This document shows, one piece after another, positions 34,911 to 43,758 of a stretch of DNA of 64,000 nt (position 1 is its first letter; each line of letters starts with the position of its first letter). The stretch spans positions 124,001 through 188,000 of the forward strand of contig NZ_RJJX01000002.1 of NCBI RefSeq assembly GCF_003996985.1, written 5' to 3'. The notes beneath the pieces are model-generated. The model was not told the origin of the DNA and did no database searches. It worked only from the letters and a program-made list of their open reading frames with translations. This DNA is from Ancylomarina longa. Its GTDB lineage: Bacteria > Bacteroidota > Bacteroidia > Bacteroidales > Marinifilaceae. Made by a program: the position numbers and the translations under genes.

Positions 34911-36656
34911 ATGAATAAGACGGAAATCTTAAAAACAGTAAAAGAAAAAGCAAATATATGGCTTGAAGGCAACTACGATCAGGCCACAAAAAATGCTGTT
35001 AAAGAATTATTGGAACAAGAGGACAATACCAATCTCATTGATTCTTTTTATAAAGATCTTGAATTTGGAACCGGTGGTTTACGTGGCAAGATGGGGCCTG
35101 GAACCAACAGAATGAATATATACACTGTTGGAGCTGCCACACAAGGCCTTGCCAATTATTTAAATAAGACTTTTGCAGGCAAAAATCAAATTTCGGTTTG
35201 TATTGGATATGATTGTCGTAACAATAGCAAATTATTCTCAGACACAGTAGCCAATATATTCTCTGCCAATGGTATCAAAGCTTATATTTTTGAGGATTTG
35301 CGACCAACTCCCGAAATGTCTTTTGCCATTCGTCATCTTGGTTGTCAATCCGGAGTTATTATTACGGCATCGCACAATCCTAAAGAATATAATGGCTATA
35401 AAGCCTACTGGGAAGATGGTTCCCAGTTGATTCCTCCTCATGATAAAAATGTTATCACAGAAGTAAAGTCGGTAAAAGTAGAGGAAATCAAATTTGAAGG
35501 AAACTCTGATTTAATCGAAGTTCTAGGATCTGAAATGGATCAGCTATATCTGGATACGGTAAAAACGCTGAGTCTGTCACCAGAGGCAATTAAAAATCAA
35601 AAAGATTTAAAAATTGTATTTACACCACTTCATGGAACAACTGTAAAATTAGTTCCTGCATCCTTGAAAAACTACGGTTTCGAAAATATTATTCATATTC
35701 CGGAACAAGATGTTGTTGATGGTAATTTTCCAACTGTATGGTCTGCAAATCCTGAAGAACCGGAAGCCTTAAAAATGGCAATTGACAAAGCCGAAGCAAT
35801 TGATGCTGATTTGGTAATGGCTTGTGATCCTGACGGGGACCGTTTAGGTATATCCGTAAAGAATGACAAAGAAGAATGGGAAATTATTAATGGAAACCAA
35901 ACAGCACTAATATTTACCTATTATCTTATTAAACGCAGACGAGAGCTGGGACTACTTACCGGCAACGACTACGTTGTAAAAACCATCGTAACAACAGAAC
36001 TTTTTAAAGAAGTTGCCGAAAAGAACAACGTTCAATGCTTTGATGCTTACACCGGTTTTAAATGGATTGCCGATATCGTTCGTAAAAATCAGGATAAAAA
36101 CTACATAGGTGGTGGCGAAGAATCATTTGGATACATGCCAGGCGATTTCACCCGAGATAAAGATGCAGTTTCCTCTTGTAGTATTATGGCCGAAATTGCT
36201 GCCTGGGCTAAAGATCAAGACAAAAATTTATTTGACATTCTAAAGGAAATCTATATAGAGTATGGATACTCCAAAGAAAAGATGATATATATTGTTAGAG
36301 AAGGATTGGAAGGTTCTCAGGAAATCAACCAAATGATGCACGATTATCGATTCAACACTCCTTCGGAAATTAATGGATCGGCTATGGTTTTGATTAAAGA
36401 TTATACAACCAGAAAAGCGGCTAATCCGATTACTGGAGAAACAACTGATCTTGATTTTGAAACTACGGCAGATGTACTTCAGTTTTATTTAGAAGACGGT
36501 ACTAAAATTTCAGTACGCCCTTCTGGTACGGAACCTAAAATAAAATATTATTTTGAGGTTCGTGAAGAATTAAAATCATTAGAAGATTTTTATGCGACGG
36601 AAGATCGAGCAAATAAAAAAATCGAAGGAATTGTTCGTTCCTTAAAATTAAACTGA
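34911..36656 (+). CDS. Phosphoglucomutase/phosphomannomutase-family enzyme
   Basis: A 581-residue alpha-D-phosphohexomutase. It has all four family loops: phosphoserine S154 in TASHNPKEYNGYKAY, metal-binding DPDGDRLG, sugar-binding GGGEESFGY, and the phosphate-binding RPSGTEPKIKYY. The extra length (about 580 versus 450 residues) fits the bacterial phosphoglucomutase type (PgcA-like). Interconverting glucose 6-phosphate and glucose 1-phosphate, it could feed RfbA upstream. It ends the polysaccharide-precursor operon, followed by a terminator-like hairpin. Confidence 0.92.
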   Translation: MNKTEILKTVKEKANIWLEGNYDQATKNAVKELLEQEDNTNLIDSFYKDLEFGTGGLRGKMGPGTNRMNIYTVGAATQGLANYLNKTFAGKNQISVCIGYDCRNNSKLFSDTVANIFSANGIKAYIFEDLRPTPEMSFAIRHLGCQSGVIITASHNPKEYNGYKAYWEDGSQLIPPHDKNVITEVKSVKVEEIKFEGNSDLIEVLGSEMDQLYLDTVKTLSLSPEAIKNQKDLKIVFTPLHGTTVKLVPASLKNYGFENIIHIPEQDVVDGNFPTVWSANPEEPEALKMAIDKAEAIDADLVMACDPDGDRLGISVKNDKEEWEIINGNQTALIFTYYLIKRRRELGLLTGNDYVVKTIVTTELFKEVAEKNNVQCFDAYTGFKWIADIVRKNQDKNYIGGGEESFGYMPGDFTRDKDAVSSCSIMAEIAAWAKDQDKNLFDILKEIYIEYGYSKEKMIYIVREGLEGSQEINQMMHDYRFNTPSEINGSAMVLIKDYTTRKAANPITGETTDLDFETTADVLQFYLEDGTKISVRPSGTEPKIKYYFEVREELKSLEDFYATEDRANKKIEGIVRSLKLN

Positions 36657-36663
36657 TATTTTT

Positions 36664-36694
36664 AGGGTAGCAAATGCTACCCTACACTTTTTTA
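36664..36694 (+). terminator. Terminator after the phosphohexomutase
   Basis: AGGGTAGC and GCTACCCT (36664-36683) form a perfect 8-bp stem with a four-base loop, followed after five bases by a T-run. The next gene starts at 36698, so it could also act as a leader hairpin for it. Confidence 0.6.
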
Positions 36695-36697
36695 CTT

Positions 36698-37918
36698 ATG
36701 ATGACTACTAGAACCATCCTATCTGTTGACGACTCACCTATTAACAATAAATTAATAGAAGCCTATTTTAGAAAAGAGTACAATGTTATCTCTAAAGAGA
36801 GTGGACATCAAGCACTCGAATGGTTGGAGGATAACATTCCTGATGTTATTCTTTTAGATATCATGATGCCAGTTATGGACGGAATTGAAGTTCTGGAACA
36901 AATTCAGGCAACCGAACGTCTCAAAGAGATTCCTGTAATAATGGTTACTGCAAAAACCGAAATGGAAAGTATTAAGGCTACATTAAATCTTGGTGCACAA
37001 GATTACGTGAAGAAACCAATTGATTTTACCGAACTCCAAACAAAGGTTCTTATTGCCTTTCAAATTAACGAACAAAAACAAGAAATTAGCAAATATAAAT
37101 CCTACTACGATATTCATCAAGGTATGATTCATGCTCAAAGAATTCAAAAATCCATTTTACCTGATGCAGAGAATTTCAGACGGTTATTCTCAAAATCATT
37201 TATTATCAACTTGCCAAAACATGTAGTTAGTGGTGATTTTTATTGGATCCAACAGGGCTACAATAAAAAAAGTATAGCTTTATTTGATTGTACAGGACAT
37301 GGCGTTCCTGCTGCTATGCTTACCGTAATGGGGCTAATGGAATTACACACCTTATCTCAAAATGGTAACGAAATAGAAATTGACACTATTTTCCCCTTAC
37401 TAAGTCAAAAATTCAGTCAAGTCCTGAATACATCCGGAGATACCTATACCCAATATAATGGCATGGATGGAGTATTTTGTTCTATCTACCCTAAGAAAAA
37501 TATTTTGGAGTTTGCCGGTGCCAAACGTTCTTTAGTTTTGATTCGAAAAAATGCTCCTTCTCTTAAGGTTGACAATGATATTATAACCCCAAAAGATAGC
37601 AATCAGGATTATTCCTTATTTGAAATTCAAGGAGATCGTAATTCTATTGGCAAAGAATCCGAATTTCTGGAATTTACTACCAGAAAAATTGAATTAAATA
37701 CTGGAGATAGGATATTCCTTTACTCCGATGGAATTACAGATCAATTGGGTGGAGAGCAGCAGAAAAGACTTAAAAGAAAACAATTCTTCAATAAATTACT
37801 TGATGTCCAAAATAAGTCTATCAATTTACAAAAATCGGATATCTTCACCTGGTTTGAAAATTGGAAACACAATAATGAACAAACAGACGACATTCTGGTT
37901 ATTGGAATTGAAATCTAA
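36698..37918 (+). CDS. Response regulator receiver fused to SpoIIE-type PP2C phosphatase
   Basis: A protein of about 406 residues. The receiver domain (~5-125) has the acidic pair D11/D12, phospho-acceptor D54 (ILLDIMMPVMDG), T84 and K105, so it looks functional. A short helical linker leads to a PP2C/SpoIIE phosphatase domain (~160-405) with VSGDFYWIQQG, LFDCTGHGVPAAMLT and YSDGITDQLGG metal-binding motifs. Such proteins (RsbU/RssB-like) dephosphorylate STAS or SiaC-type proteins upon receiving a phospho-signal. The start at 36698 follows the family. The STAS and SiaC-type proteins elsewhere in the window are candidate substrates, by inference only. Its stop overlaps the opposing helicase stop by 4 bp. 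Confidence 0.88.
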   Translation: MMTTRTILSVDDSPINNKLIEAYFRKEYNVISKESGHQALEWLEDNIPDVILLDIMMPVMDGIEVLEQIQATERLKEIPVIMVTAKTEMESIKATLNLGAQDYVKKPIDFTELQTKVLIAFQINEQKQEISKYKSYYDIHQGMIHAQRIQKSILPDAENFRRLFSKSFIINLPKHVVSGDFYWIQQGYNKKSIALFDCTGHGVPAAMLTVMGLMELHTLSQNGNEIEIDTIFPLLSQKFSQVLNTSGDTYTQYNGMDGVFCSIYPKKNILEFAGAKRSLVLIRKNAPSLKVDNDIITPKDSNQDYSLFEIQGDRNSIGKESEFLEFTTRKIELNTGDRIFLYSDGITDQLGGEQQKRLKRKQFFNKLLDVQNKSINLQKSDIFTWFENWKHNNEQTDDILVIGIEI

Positions 37919-39351
37919 TTATTGTCTGCTTCATTAGGAAAAAAATCTTTATTAAAATTAACCAAGTACAATTGCTCTGTGGCTCTGGTAACAGCAGTAT
38001 ATAACCAACGATAATACTCTCTATTCAATAGTTCATCTGTAAGATATCCCTGATCCACAAAAACAGCCTTCCATTGTCCTCCCTGAGCTTTATGGCAGGT
38101 AACTGCATATGCAAATTTTACTTGTAAGGCATTAAAGAACTTATTATTTCTTACTTTCTCAAACCTCTTTTTTTTATTTCGAATATCAGAATAATCTTCG
38201 GCAACAGTAAAAAACAGTTTTTTATTTTCTTCTCTTCCCAAGGCTGCCGATTCAATGTTTAGGGTATCCAACATGATAAGAGTATCCATCTCGATATCCT
38301 TATAATCCGGAAAACGGATAGTCACTTCCGCATATCTAAACCCGTAAATAGTGGTGTATTTATGAATTCTTACAATCTCAACAATATCTCCATTGGCAAT
38401 GAAATCGACATCTTCAATATCATGAGCCCAGTAGTAATTATTTTTCACCACCATCAAATAATCACCATTTGAGATTTCCTCCTCCCTATAAAGAACAGAA
38501 TTTCTAATTCCTTGATTATAGCGATTCGCCCTTTTATTAGATCTACTGATAATCATTGTTTCTTCGAGTCCATATTTATCATGTGCAGAAGAAATTTCAT
38601 CAATCAGCTCGCCCCCATTAATTTTCGAAACATCTGGAAAATGCTCTGTATTTAAGAAAGGATAGCCAGTAGTGTTCCCGGCAAGCATGCTTCTGAGAAT
38701 TGTGGCATTCATTAATATTCCCGACTCCTTATTCTGACGAACAACTTGTGTTAAAGTTACCTCCTCCACATTTAAATTGTACGATCCTTCCAATTCAGAT
38801 GCATCCAAGGCAGGACTAACATCCAGCCCCACAGGAGGCAGCTGGGCGGAATCACCGATAAGTATTAAGCGGCAGTTTTTGCCAGAGAATACGAATTCGA
38901 TTAAGTCATCTAGCAAACACCCCGAACCAAAAATTGAAGCTTCCAAAGAATAATTTGATATCATGGAAGCCTCATCTACAATGAAAATTGTGTTATTATG
39001 CAAATTTCTATCAAGAGCAAACACTCCCATTTCATCAGTGAGCGATTTTTGTCGGTATATCTTTTTATGAACTGTATAAGCCGTTTTGTGGGAATAATGA
39101 GAAAGCACTTTTGCAGCACGGCCTGTTGGTGCCAACAAGACCGAAGTAATCTTCATATCTGAAAGTGTAGAAACAAGTGCACTTACTAAACTCGTTTTAC
39201 CAGTTCCTGCATATCCTTTTAAAAGAAACAAACTCGTCTCATTAATTCGAGTTACATAATCTGCTAATAAATCAATTGCCTCTCGCTGATCAGCTGTAGG
39301 TTCGAATTTTAAATTCTCCTGAATCTTATCAGCGATATGATTTTTTAGCAT
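37915..39351 (-). CDS. RecD/Dda-like superfamily 1 helicase
   Basis: A 478-residue single-polypeptide AAA/SF1 helicase. Walker A GYAGTGKT is at 46-53, Walker B IFIVDEASM follows, then GDSAQLPPVG (motif III). The C-terminal UvrD-like part has YAVTCHKAQGGQWKAVFVDQ and the YTAVTRATEQLYLV motif VI. This is the Dda/RecD-like arrangement (PF13604 plus UvrD_C_2) found as a stand-alone protein across Bacteroidota, distinct from RecD2. It probably acts in DNA repair or recombination. It overlaps the convergent PP2C gene tail-to-tail. Confidence 0.9.
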   Translation of the reverse strand: MLKNHIADKIQENLKFEPTADQREAIDLLADYVTRINETSLFLLKGYAGTGKTSLVSALVSTLSDMKITSVLLAPTGRAAKVLSHYSHKTAYTVHKKIYRQKSLTDEMGVFALDRNLHNNTIFIVDEASMISNYSLEASIFGSGCLLDDLIEFVFSGKNCRLILIGDSAQLPPVGLDVSPALDASELEGSYNLNVEEVTLTQVVRQNKESGILMNATILRSMLAGNTTGYPFLNTEHFPDVSKINGGELIDEISSAHDKYGLEETMIISRSNKRANRYNQGIRNSVLYREEEISNGDYLMVVKNNYYWAHDIEDVDFIANGDIVEIVRIHKYTTIYGFRYAEVTIRFPDYKDIEMDTLIMLDTLNIESAALGREENKKLFFTVAEDYSDIRNKKKRFEKVRNNKFFNALQVKFAYAVTCHKAQGGQWKAVFVDQGYLTDELLNREYYRWLYTAVTRATEQLYLVNFNKDFFPNEADNN

Positions 39352-39399
39352 TTCTTTTAATTTTAATAGATATAAAAATAGTCAAATAGATTTTTTTTT

Positions 39400-39407
39400 T
39401 AAATTTG
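39400..39407 (+). promoter_or_regulatory. -7 promoter element of the pseudopilin-like gene
   Basis: TAAATTTG, an exact TAnnTTTG match, 34 bp before the ATG at 39441, supporting that start over 39405. Confidence 0.4.
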
Positions 39408-39440
39408 CAGACAAACTTACACAAACTAATAAGAATAGAA

Positions 39441-40082
39441 ATGAAAAAAGCCTTTCAAATTTTACTTGCCATAGCAATTGTTGCACTTGCTTTCTTTAGC
39501 TATCAAAGCATTAACAAGCCTATCAAATTTGGTAAAATAAAAAAGCAAAGATATGAACGAATTATCACCCAACTTAAAGATATTCGTAGAGCAGAAGTTG
39601 CATACAAAGAAGTAAATGGCAAATACACTGGAAGTTTCGATACTTTAATCAGTTTTATCAAAACAGATTCAATGCCTTTAGTTAAGTCTATTGGCTCATT
39701 GACTGATGAGCAAGTGGAAGCTGGAATGACAGAAAAAGAAGCTGTAAAAAAAGGTCTCATAACACGTGATACGATTATGATTTCCGCTCTTGATACTGTT
39801 TTTGGTAAGAAATATCCAATTGAGAAATTAAGATATGTGCCATTTACCAAAGGTAAACATCAGTTTAAATTGGGTGCAGGTGTTTTTGTAACAGGTTCTA
39901 AAGTTAAAGTTCAGGTTTTTGAAGCAAGAGTATCTAATATGATAATTTTTGAAGATGTACGAGATGATTACAATAATGAACTTTTGGAAGAAAATGGTAA
40001 TCGTATTCGTATAAACAAATTCCCTGGATTAATGGTTGGTTCTCTTGAAGAAGCTAATAACAACGCTGGTAACTGGGAGTAA
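39441..40082 (+). CDS. Membrane-anchored protein of unknown function with pseudopilin-like N-terminus
   Basis: A 213-residue protein with one N-terminal membrane helix (MKKAFQILLAIAIVALAFFSY). The next part, LKDIRRAEVAYKEVNGKYTGSFDTLISFI, resembles the helix and following loop of type II secretion pseudopilins. No prepilin cleavage motif or other secretion gene is seen. The C-terminal half is beta-rich. The ATG at 39441 is chosen over 39405 because of the promoter. It starts a likely operon with DUF3822 (14 bp) and rsmD. Confidence 0.75.
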   Translation: MKKAFQILLAIAIVALAFFSYQSINKPIKFGKIKKQRYERIITQLKDIRRAEVAYKEVNGKYTGSFDTLISFIKTDSMPLVKSIGSLTDEQVEAGMTEKEAVKKGLITRDTIMISALDTVFGKKYPIEKLRYVPFTKGKHQFKLGAGVFVTGSKVKVQVFEARVSNMIIFEDVRDDYNNELLEENGNRIRINKFPGLMVGSLEEANNNAGNWE

Positions 40083-40096
40083 TTTAGAAAATATCT

Positions 40097-40945
40097 ATGG
40101 ACGACTTTGTATTTGTTGACTCATCATTTGATCAAAACAAAACAAAAGAATATAATCTATCCATCCAGCTTGGTCTGGATGGATTTTCTTTTTCTATACT
40201 GGATAGCAATAAAAATTGTATATCCTTAAATGCTTATACTCCCTTTCAAGATAAATCGGATTCAGATCCTATTAATTCTTTTAAGGAGAATTTAAGAAAT
40301 AGTACCATTCTCAACCTTCCCTTTCAAAAAGTAAGTGTTCTTTGGATTTCGCAAGAATCAATATTGATTCCATCGGAATTTTTCTCTCCTGAATTTGCTC
40401 ATGAGAGTTACCAACTTTGCCATTCGCTGGATAAAAGTGAGAAATTAGTCTGGAATAAAATGAAAGAATTAGATTCCTGGTCTGTGTTTTCTATTCCGGA
40501 AGCCTTCAAGGATCTACTGGAATCTCATTATTCGAATATTTCACTATTACATCACACTTTTCCTTTTTTGAATACCTCCCTATCACAAAGCAAATTGGAA
40601 AACCAGCCAAATGTTTTCGTAAATGTTCAAAAAGATTTTTTCCATTTAATTATTCCAAATCCGAATAGAAAGCATTTCATTAACAATTTTGCCTATAAAG
40701 AGGATACCGATTTGGCTTATTATATTTTAAATATATACAAGCAACAAAAGCTGAATAATGAAAAAAGCAAGCTTATATTGGATGGCATTATACAGGAGGA
40801 TAGTAAAGTCATCCAACTGTTAAGAAAATACCTGGGACAAGTTGAAGTGAGAAACCTGCCATCCGATCTAAGGATGAAAGACGATATTCCGCAAAAGGAA
40901 TACAACCAATTTATTAATCTCTTAAATTTATCCATGTGCGAATAG
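40097..40945 (+). CDS. DUF3822-family protein
   Basis: A 282-residue cytoplasmic protein of the Bacteroidota-restricted DUF3822 family, recognised by the start YNLSIQLGLDGFSFSILD and the ASKHA-like pattern along its length. The fold is probably related to actin-type ATPases, but this is an inference from the family, and its function is unknown. In many Bacteroidota it is encoded beside rsmD, as here, where the two genes overlap by 10 bp. Confidence 0.85.
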   Translation: MDDFVFVDSSFDQNKTKEYNLSIQLGLDGFSFSILDSNKNCISLNAYTPFQDKSDSDPINSFKENLRNSTILNLPFQKVSVLWISQESILIPSEFFSPEFAHESYQLCHSLDKSEKLVWNKMKELDSWSVFSIPEAFKDLLESHYSNISLLHHTFPFLNTSLSQSKLENQPNVFVNVQKDFFHLIIPNPNRKHFINNFAYKEDTDLAYYILNIYKQQKLNNEKSKLILDGIIQEDSKVIQLLRKYLGQVEVRNLPSDLRMKDDIPQKEYNQFINLLNLSMCE

Positions 40946-41484
40946 TAAGTGGAACACATAAAGGGCGAAGAATACATCCGGATAAAAATTTTAAGGCTCG
41001 TCCAACAACCGATTTTGCAAAAGAAAACCTCTTTAATGTACTCCATAATCTAGTCGATTTTGAAGATCTTATTGTCTTAGATTTATTTGGTGGTACAGGA
41101 GGAATCAGCTATGAATTTGCCTCCAGAGGAGCCAAAAGCGTAATATGTGTAGAATTGGATCATAAACATTTTTTATTTATTCAAAAAACAATTGGGGAAC
41201 TTGAATTGGATCAAATTCTGCCAATCCGATCCAATGTTTTTAGATTTTTAAAAACATGCCATCAAAAATTTGATATGATTTTTGCAGATCCTCCCTACGA
41301 TTTGAAAGACTTGGAAAGTATTCCTGATTTGATAATCGAGAAGGATTTATTAAATGCAGAGGGAATATTAATTGTAGAACATTCCTCTAAAAATGATTTC
41401 TCCAATCACCCCTCTTTTATGGAAAAAAGGACTTATGGAAGTGTGAATTTTAGTTTCTTTCAATGTTCAGCAAAAAAAGAATAG
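40936..41484 (+). CDS. rsmD: 16S rRNA (guanine(966)-N2)-methyltransferase
   Basis: A 182-residue SAM-dependent methyltransferase acting on the assembled 30S subunit. The start MRIVSGTHKGRRIHP, SAM-binding DLFGGTGGISYE (~49-60) and catalytic DPPY at 118-121 are canonical. It overlaps the end of the DUF3822 gene by 10 bp, so translation is probably coupled. The tRNA-Asp array follows. Confidence 0.94.
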   Translation: MRIVSGTHKGRRIHPDKNFKARPTTDFAKENLFNVLHNLVDFEDLIVLDLFGGTGGISYEFASRGAKSVICVELDHKHFLFIQKTIGELELDQILPIRSNVFRFLKTCHQKFDMIFADPPYDLKDLESIPDLIIEKDLLNAEGILIVEHSSKNDFSNHPSFMEKRTYGSVNFSFFQCSAKKE

Positions 41485-41587
41485 TAAACAGGAATTAATT
41501 ACTTGATTTCTCACTTTTGTAACACGCTCAAAACCGCTATTTTACTGACTTAAGCATGATTATTTGTTAAAAAATTGAATGTAAATA

Positions 41588-41617
41588 TTGCAAGTCAAAA
41601 AACTTGCATTATCTTTG
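41588..41617 (+). promoter_or_regulatory. Promoter of the tRNA-Asp array
   Basis: TTG at 41588-41590, a 19-bp spacer, then TATCTTTG at 41610-41617: exact Bacteroidetes -33/-7 arrangement, about 20 bp before the first tRNA. It is the clearest promoter in the window. Confidence 0.75.
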
Positions 41618-41636
41618 CATCGCTATCAAAAAAAAT

Positions 41637-41710
41637 GGTCTGGTAGTTCAGTTGGTTAGAATACATGCCTGTCACGCATGGGGTCGCGAGTTCGAGTCTC
41701 GTCCAGACCG
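41637..41710 (+). tRNA. tRNA-Asp (GUC), copy 1
   Basis: A 74-nt cloverleaf: acceptor GGTCTGG/CCAGACC, D-loop AGTTGGTTAG, anticodon GTC within CCTGTCACG, T-arm GCGAGTTCGAGTCTCGT, discriminator G. The 3' CCA is not encoded (CTA follows), unlike copies 2-5. Confidence 0.95.
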
Positions 41711-41741
41711 CTAAAAGCAAATAAGTTCTTTACAATATTTT

Positions 41742-41818
41742 GGTCCGGTAGTTCAGTTGGTTAGAATACATGCCTGTCACGCATGGGGTCGCGAGTTCGA
41801 GTCTCGTCCGGACCGCCA
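41742..41818 (+). tRNA. tRNA-Asp (GUC), copy 2
   Basis: Same body as copy 1 with acceptor GGTCCGG/CCGGACC. The 3' CCA is encoded at 41816-41818. It is identical in body to copy 4. Confidence 0.95.
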
Positions 41819-41843
41819 AAAACATTAGTTTTTTTACATTTTT

Positions 41844-41920
41844 GGTTTGGTAGTTCAGTTGGTTAGAATACATGCCTGTCACGCATGGGGTCGCGAGTTC
41901 GAGTCTCGTCCAGACCGCCA
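41844..41920 (+). tRNA. tRNA-Asp (GUC), copy 3
   Basis: Acceptor GGTTTGG/CCAGACC, with one T-G wobble pair instead of C-G; the rest is identical. The 3' CCA is encoded at 41918-41920. Confidence 0.93.
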
Positions 41921-41947
41921 AAAACATTAAGTTCTTTACAATATTTT

Positions 41948-42024
41948 GGTCCGGTAGTTCAGTTGGTTAGAATACATGCCTGTCACGCATGGGGTCGCGA
42001 GTTCGAGTCTCGTCCGGACCGCCA
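41948..42024 (+). tRNA. tRNA-Asp (GUC), copy 4
   Basis: Identical in body to copy 2, with acceptor GGTCCGG/CCGGACC and encoded CCA at 42022-42024. It begins exactly 206 bp after copy 2. Confidence 0.95.
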
Positions 42025-42052
42025 AAAACATTAGTTTTTTTTTACATTTTTT

Positions 42053-42129
42053 GGTTTGGTAGTTCAGTTGGTTAGAATACATGCCTGTCACGCATGGGGT
42101 CGCGAGTTCGAGTCTCGTCCAGACCGCCA
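42053..42129 (+). tRNA. tRNA-Asp (GUC), copy 5
   Basis: Same as copy 3, with acceptor GGTTTGG/CCAGACC (one wobble) and encoded CCA at 42127-42129. A terminator follows at once. Confidence 0.93.
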
Positions 42130-42137
42130 AAAAATAG

Positions 42138-42173
42138 AAGCCTTTGATTCTCTGGAATCGAAGGCTTTTTTGG
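42138..42173 (+). terminator. Terminator of the tRNA-Asp array
   Basis: AAGCCTTTGATTC pairs with GAATCGAAGGCTT (one T-G wobble) around TCTG, followed by a T-run. The sequence closely resembles, in inverted orientation, the hairpin at 43176-43210. Confidence 0.85.
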
Positions 42174-42356
42174 TTGAATAAGTTTGCACAAACGACCGAA
42201 TGATTTCAAGAGAAGAAATTCCAGCCTGCCTCCCCGATCCTACCAAAACACCATACAGACCAATCGAAATTCCTCTCTGCCTTCCCTCCCATTCATCAAA
42301 AATGAAATCGATATTATTTCGTATATTCATTTACTAAAATATTTAAATTACACCTT

Positions 42357-43154
42357 ATGCAACAATTATTTAACGCACTATGGAAGGAATACACCCTTCA
42401 GAATCCTACCGCGCAGGTCATACACGACTTATTTATTCAAGAAAACGAATTGGTTGTCAACGATCATGTTGCTTTCCGAACCTTCGACGATGTAAAGATG
42501 AATATCAAAGTACTTGCAAAAAAGTTTCTGGAACTGGGATATGAATATCGGGGAGAATATAAATTCGAAGACAAGCACTTGAATGCTGTTCATTTAGAGC
42601 ATCCAGGCATTACCGATGCTCCCCGGGTATTTATTTCGGAATTGATTCTCTCGGAATTCTCAACGGGTTTTCAGGAAATTATCCGGAAGCATCTCAATTC
42701 TGTTAGTGATGATGTGTATGCTGATAAGGATCTTATCCATAAAGGCAATGTATGGGGAAAACCTTCCTATAAGACCTTTCAATTATTGCGGAAAGAATCG
42801 GAATATGCTGCATGGCTCTATTTACACGGTTTTAGGGTAAATCATTTTACGGTGAGTATTAATGCGCTTCAAAAATACGATACCATCGAAAAGGTGAATC
42901 AGTTTATAAAGGATAGCAGACACGAAATGAATACTTCGGGGGGAGAAATTAAAGGAACTCCTGAAAAGCTCTTACAGCAGTCCTCTACCCTCTCAGAAAT
43001 CATTCAGATGGAATTTACAGAAGGAGTTTTTGAAGTTCCTGCATGCTTCTATGAATTTGCCATCCGTTATCCGGATAAAACCGGAAAGCTTTTCTCTGGT
43101 TTTATCGCCGCCAATGCGAATAAAATATTTGATAGCACTAATTTTAGGGAGTAA
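42357..43154 (+). CDS. DUF1338 protein (HglS/YdcJ-like dioxygenase family)
   Basis: A 265-residue protein of the DUF1338 family, whose characterised members (HglS/YdcJ) are Fe(II)-dependent 2-oxoadipate (2-hydroxyglutarate synthase) enzymes of a VOC-like fold. Visible candidate metal ligands are His in NDHVAFRTF (~37) and His in VNHFTVSIN (~165), and a conserved FYEFAIRYP near the end. The N-terminal 40 residues (QQLFNALWKEYTLQNPTAQVIHDLFI) are typical. It is flanked by near-identical inverted terminator hairpins. The substrate in this organism is unknown. Confidence 0.83.
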   Translation: MQQLFNALWKEYTLQNPTAQVIHDLFIQENELVVNDHVAFRTFDDVKMNIKVLAKKFLELGYEYRGEYKFEDKHLNAVHLEHPGITDAPRVFISELILSEFSTGFQEIIRKHLNSVSDDVYADKDLIHKGNVWGKPSYKTFQLLRKESEYAAWLYLHGFRVNHFTVSINALQKYDTIEKVNQFIKDSRHEMNTSGGEIKGTPEKLLQQSSTLSEIIQMEFTEGVFEVPACFYEFAIRYPDKTGKLFSGFIAANANKIFDSTNFRE

Positions 43155-43175
43155 TAGGATTGGTAATATTCATGC

Positions 43176-43210
43176 AAAAAAAGCCTTCGATTCTTATGAT
43201 TCGAAGGCTT
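43176..43210. terminator. Terminator-like hairpin between DUF1338 and the protease pair
   Basis: AAGCCTTCGA (43181-43190) pairs with TCGAAGGCTT (43201-43210). The A-run at 43176-43182 is the T-tract for the minus direction, so it best serves the minus-strand pair; DUF1338 transcription could end here too. Confidence 0.75.
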
Positions 43211-43326
43211 TACTATTTTGGAGCACAGAGGAGTAAATACGGATAATAAGCCCCATTTGCAGATCAACACCTACTCATCGCTTTCTTGCAAACCGCTCCT
43301 AGTTCTATTTATTAGGCAAAGTAGTT

Positions 43327-43758
43327 TTATATTTCTAAGCCTTGACAGTAAGCATTTAATCCCATTTTACCTACACTTGCTAATAATATTGCTACGGCTG
43401 GAGCTAAGAGAGTCGCAGTAAATCCTAAAGTAGCACCTAAAGCTGCAGAAATTATTGCTATATATGTTGATTTTATAATTGGTGATTCTGCACCTAGTTT
43501 CTTTCTATACTCCTCATAATCGGGATGTCCACAAATAAACTTTCCAAATTCTACTTTAAATCTTTCAAAAAATGGTTTTGTGTCTCTATTACTTTCACCT
43601 CCAAACGGAACATTGTTTGACGGTCCATTCGATGTTATCCACTTTTCAGCAGCTTCTTCTTCACCATAACTTTCAATCAAGGCTTCAATACTATTTCTCT
43701 GATATGCTTTAAGTTCTGAAAGCCATTCATTAAGTTCTATCTTTTCTATTTCTTTCAT
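43327..43758 (-). CDS. Small membrane protein coupled to a trypsin-like protease, unknown function
   Basis: A 143-residue protein. The first ~90 residues are acidic and helical (EIEKIELNEWLSELKAYQ, ESYGEEEAAEKWI) with a GPSNNVPFGGE loop. Residues ~97-129 are a long hydrophobic stretch rich in Ala, Gly and small residues (SAALGATLGFTATLLAPAVAILLA) that could make one or two membrane helices of glycine-zipper type. The start overlaps the upstream protease stop in an ATGA arrangement. No family is recognised. The pair looks like a protease with its target or partner, perhaps a latent membrane-active effector; this is an inference from context only. Confidence 0.7.
   Translation of the reverse strand: MKEIEKIELNEWLSELKAYQRNSIEALIESYGEEEAAEKWITSNGPSNNVPFGGESNRDTKPFFERFKVEFGKFICGHPDYEEYRKKLGAESPIIKSTYIAIISAALGATLGFTATLLAPAVAILLASVGKMGLNAYCQGLEI

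Noticed and set aside
41730-42130. Two minus-strand ORFs of about 64-65 residues with repeats of TRLELATPCVTGMYSNQLNY
   Set aside because: They are antisense readings of the tandem tRNA-Asp genes; the repeated peptide is the tRNA body translated.
42184-42495. Plus-strand 103-codon ORF after the tRNA array
   Set aside because: It overlaps the start of the DUF1338 gene in another frame and shows no protein-like features.
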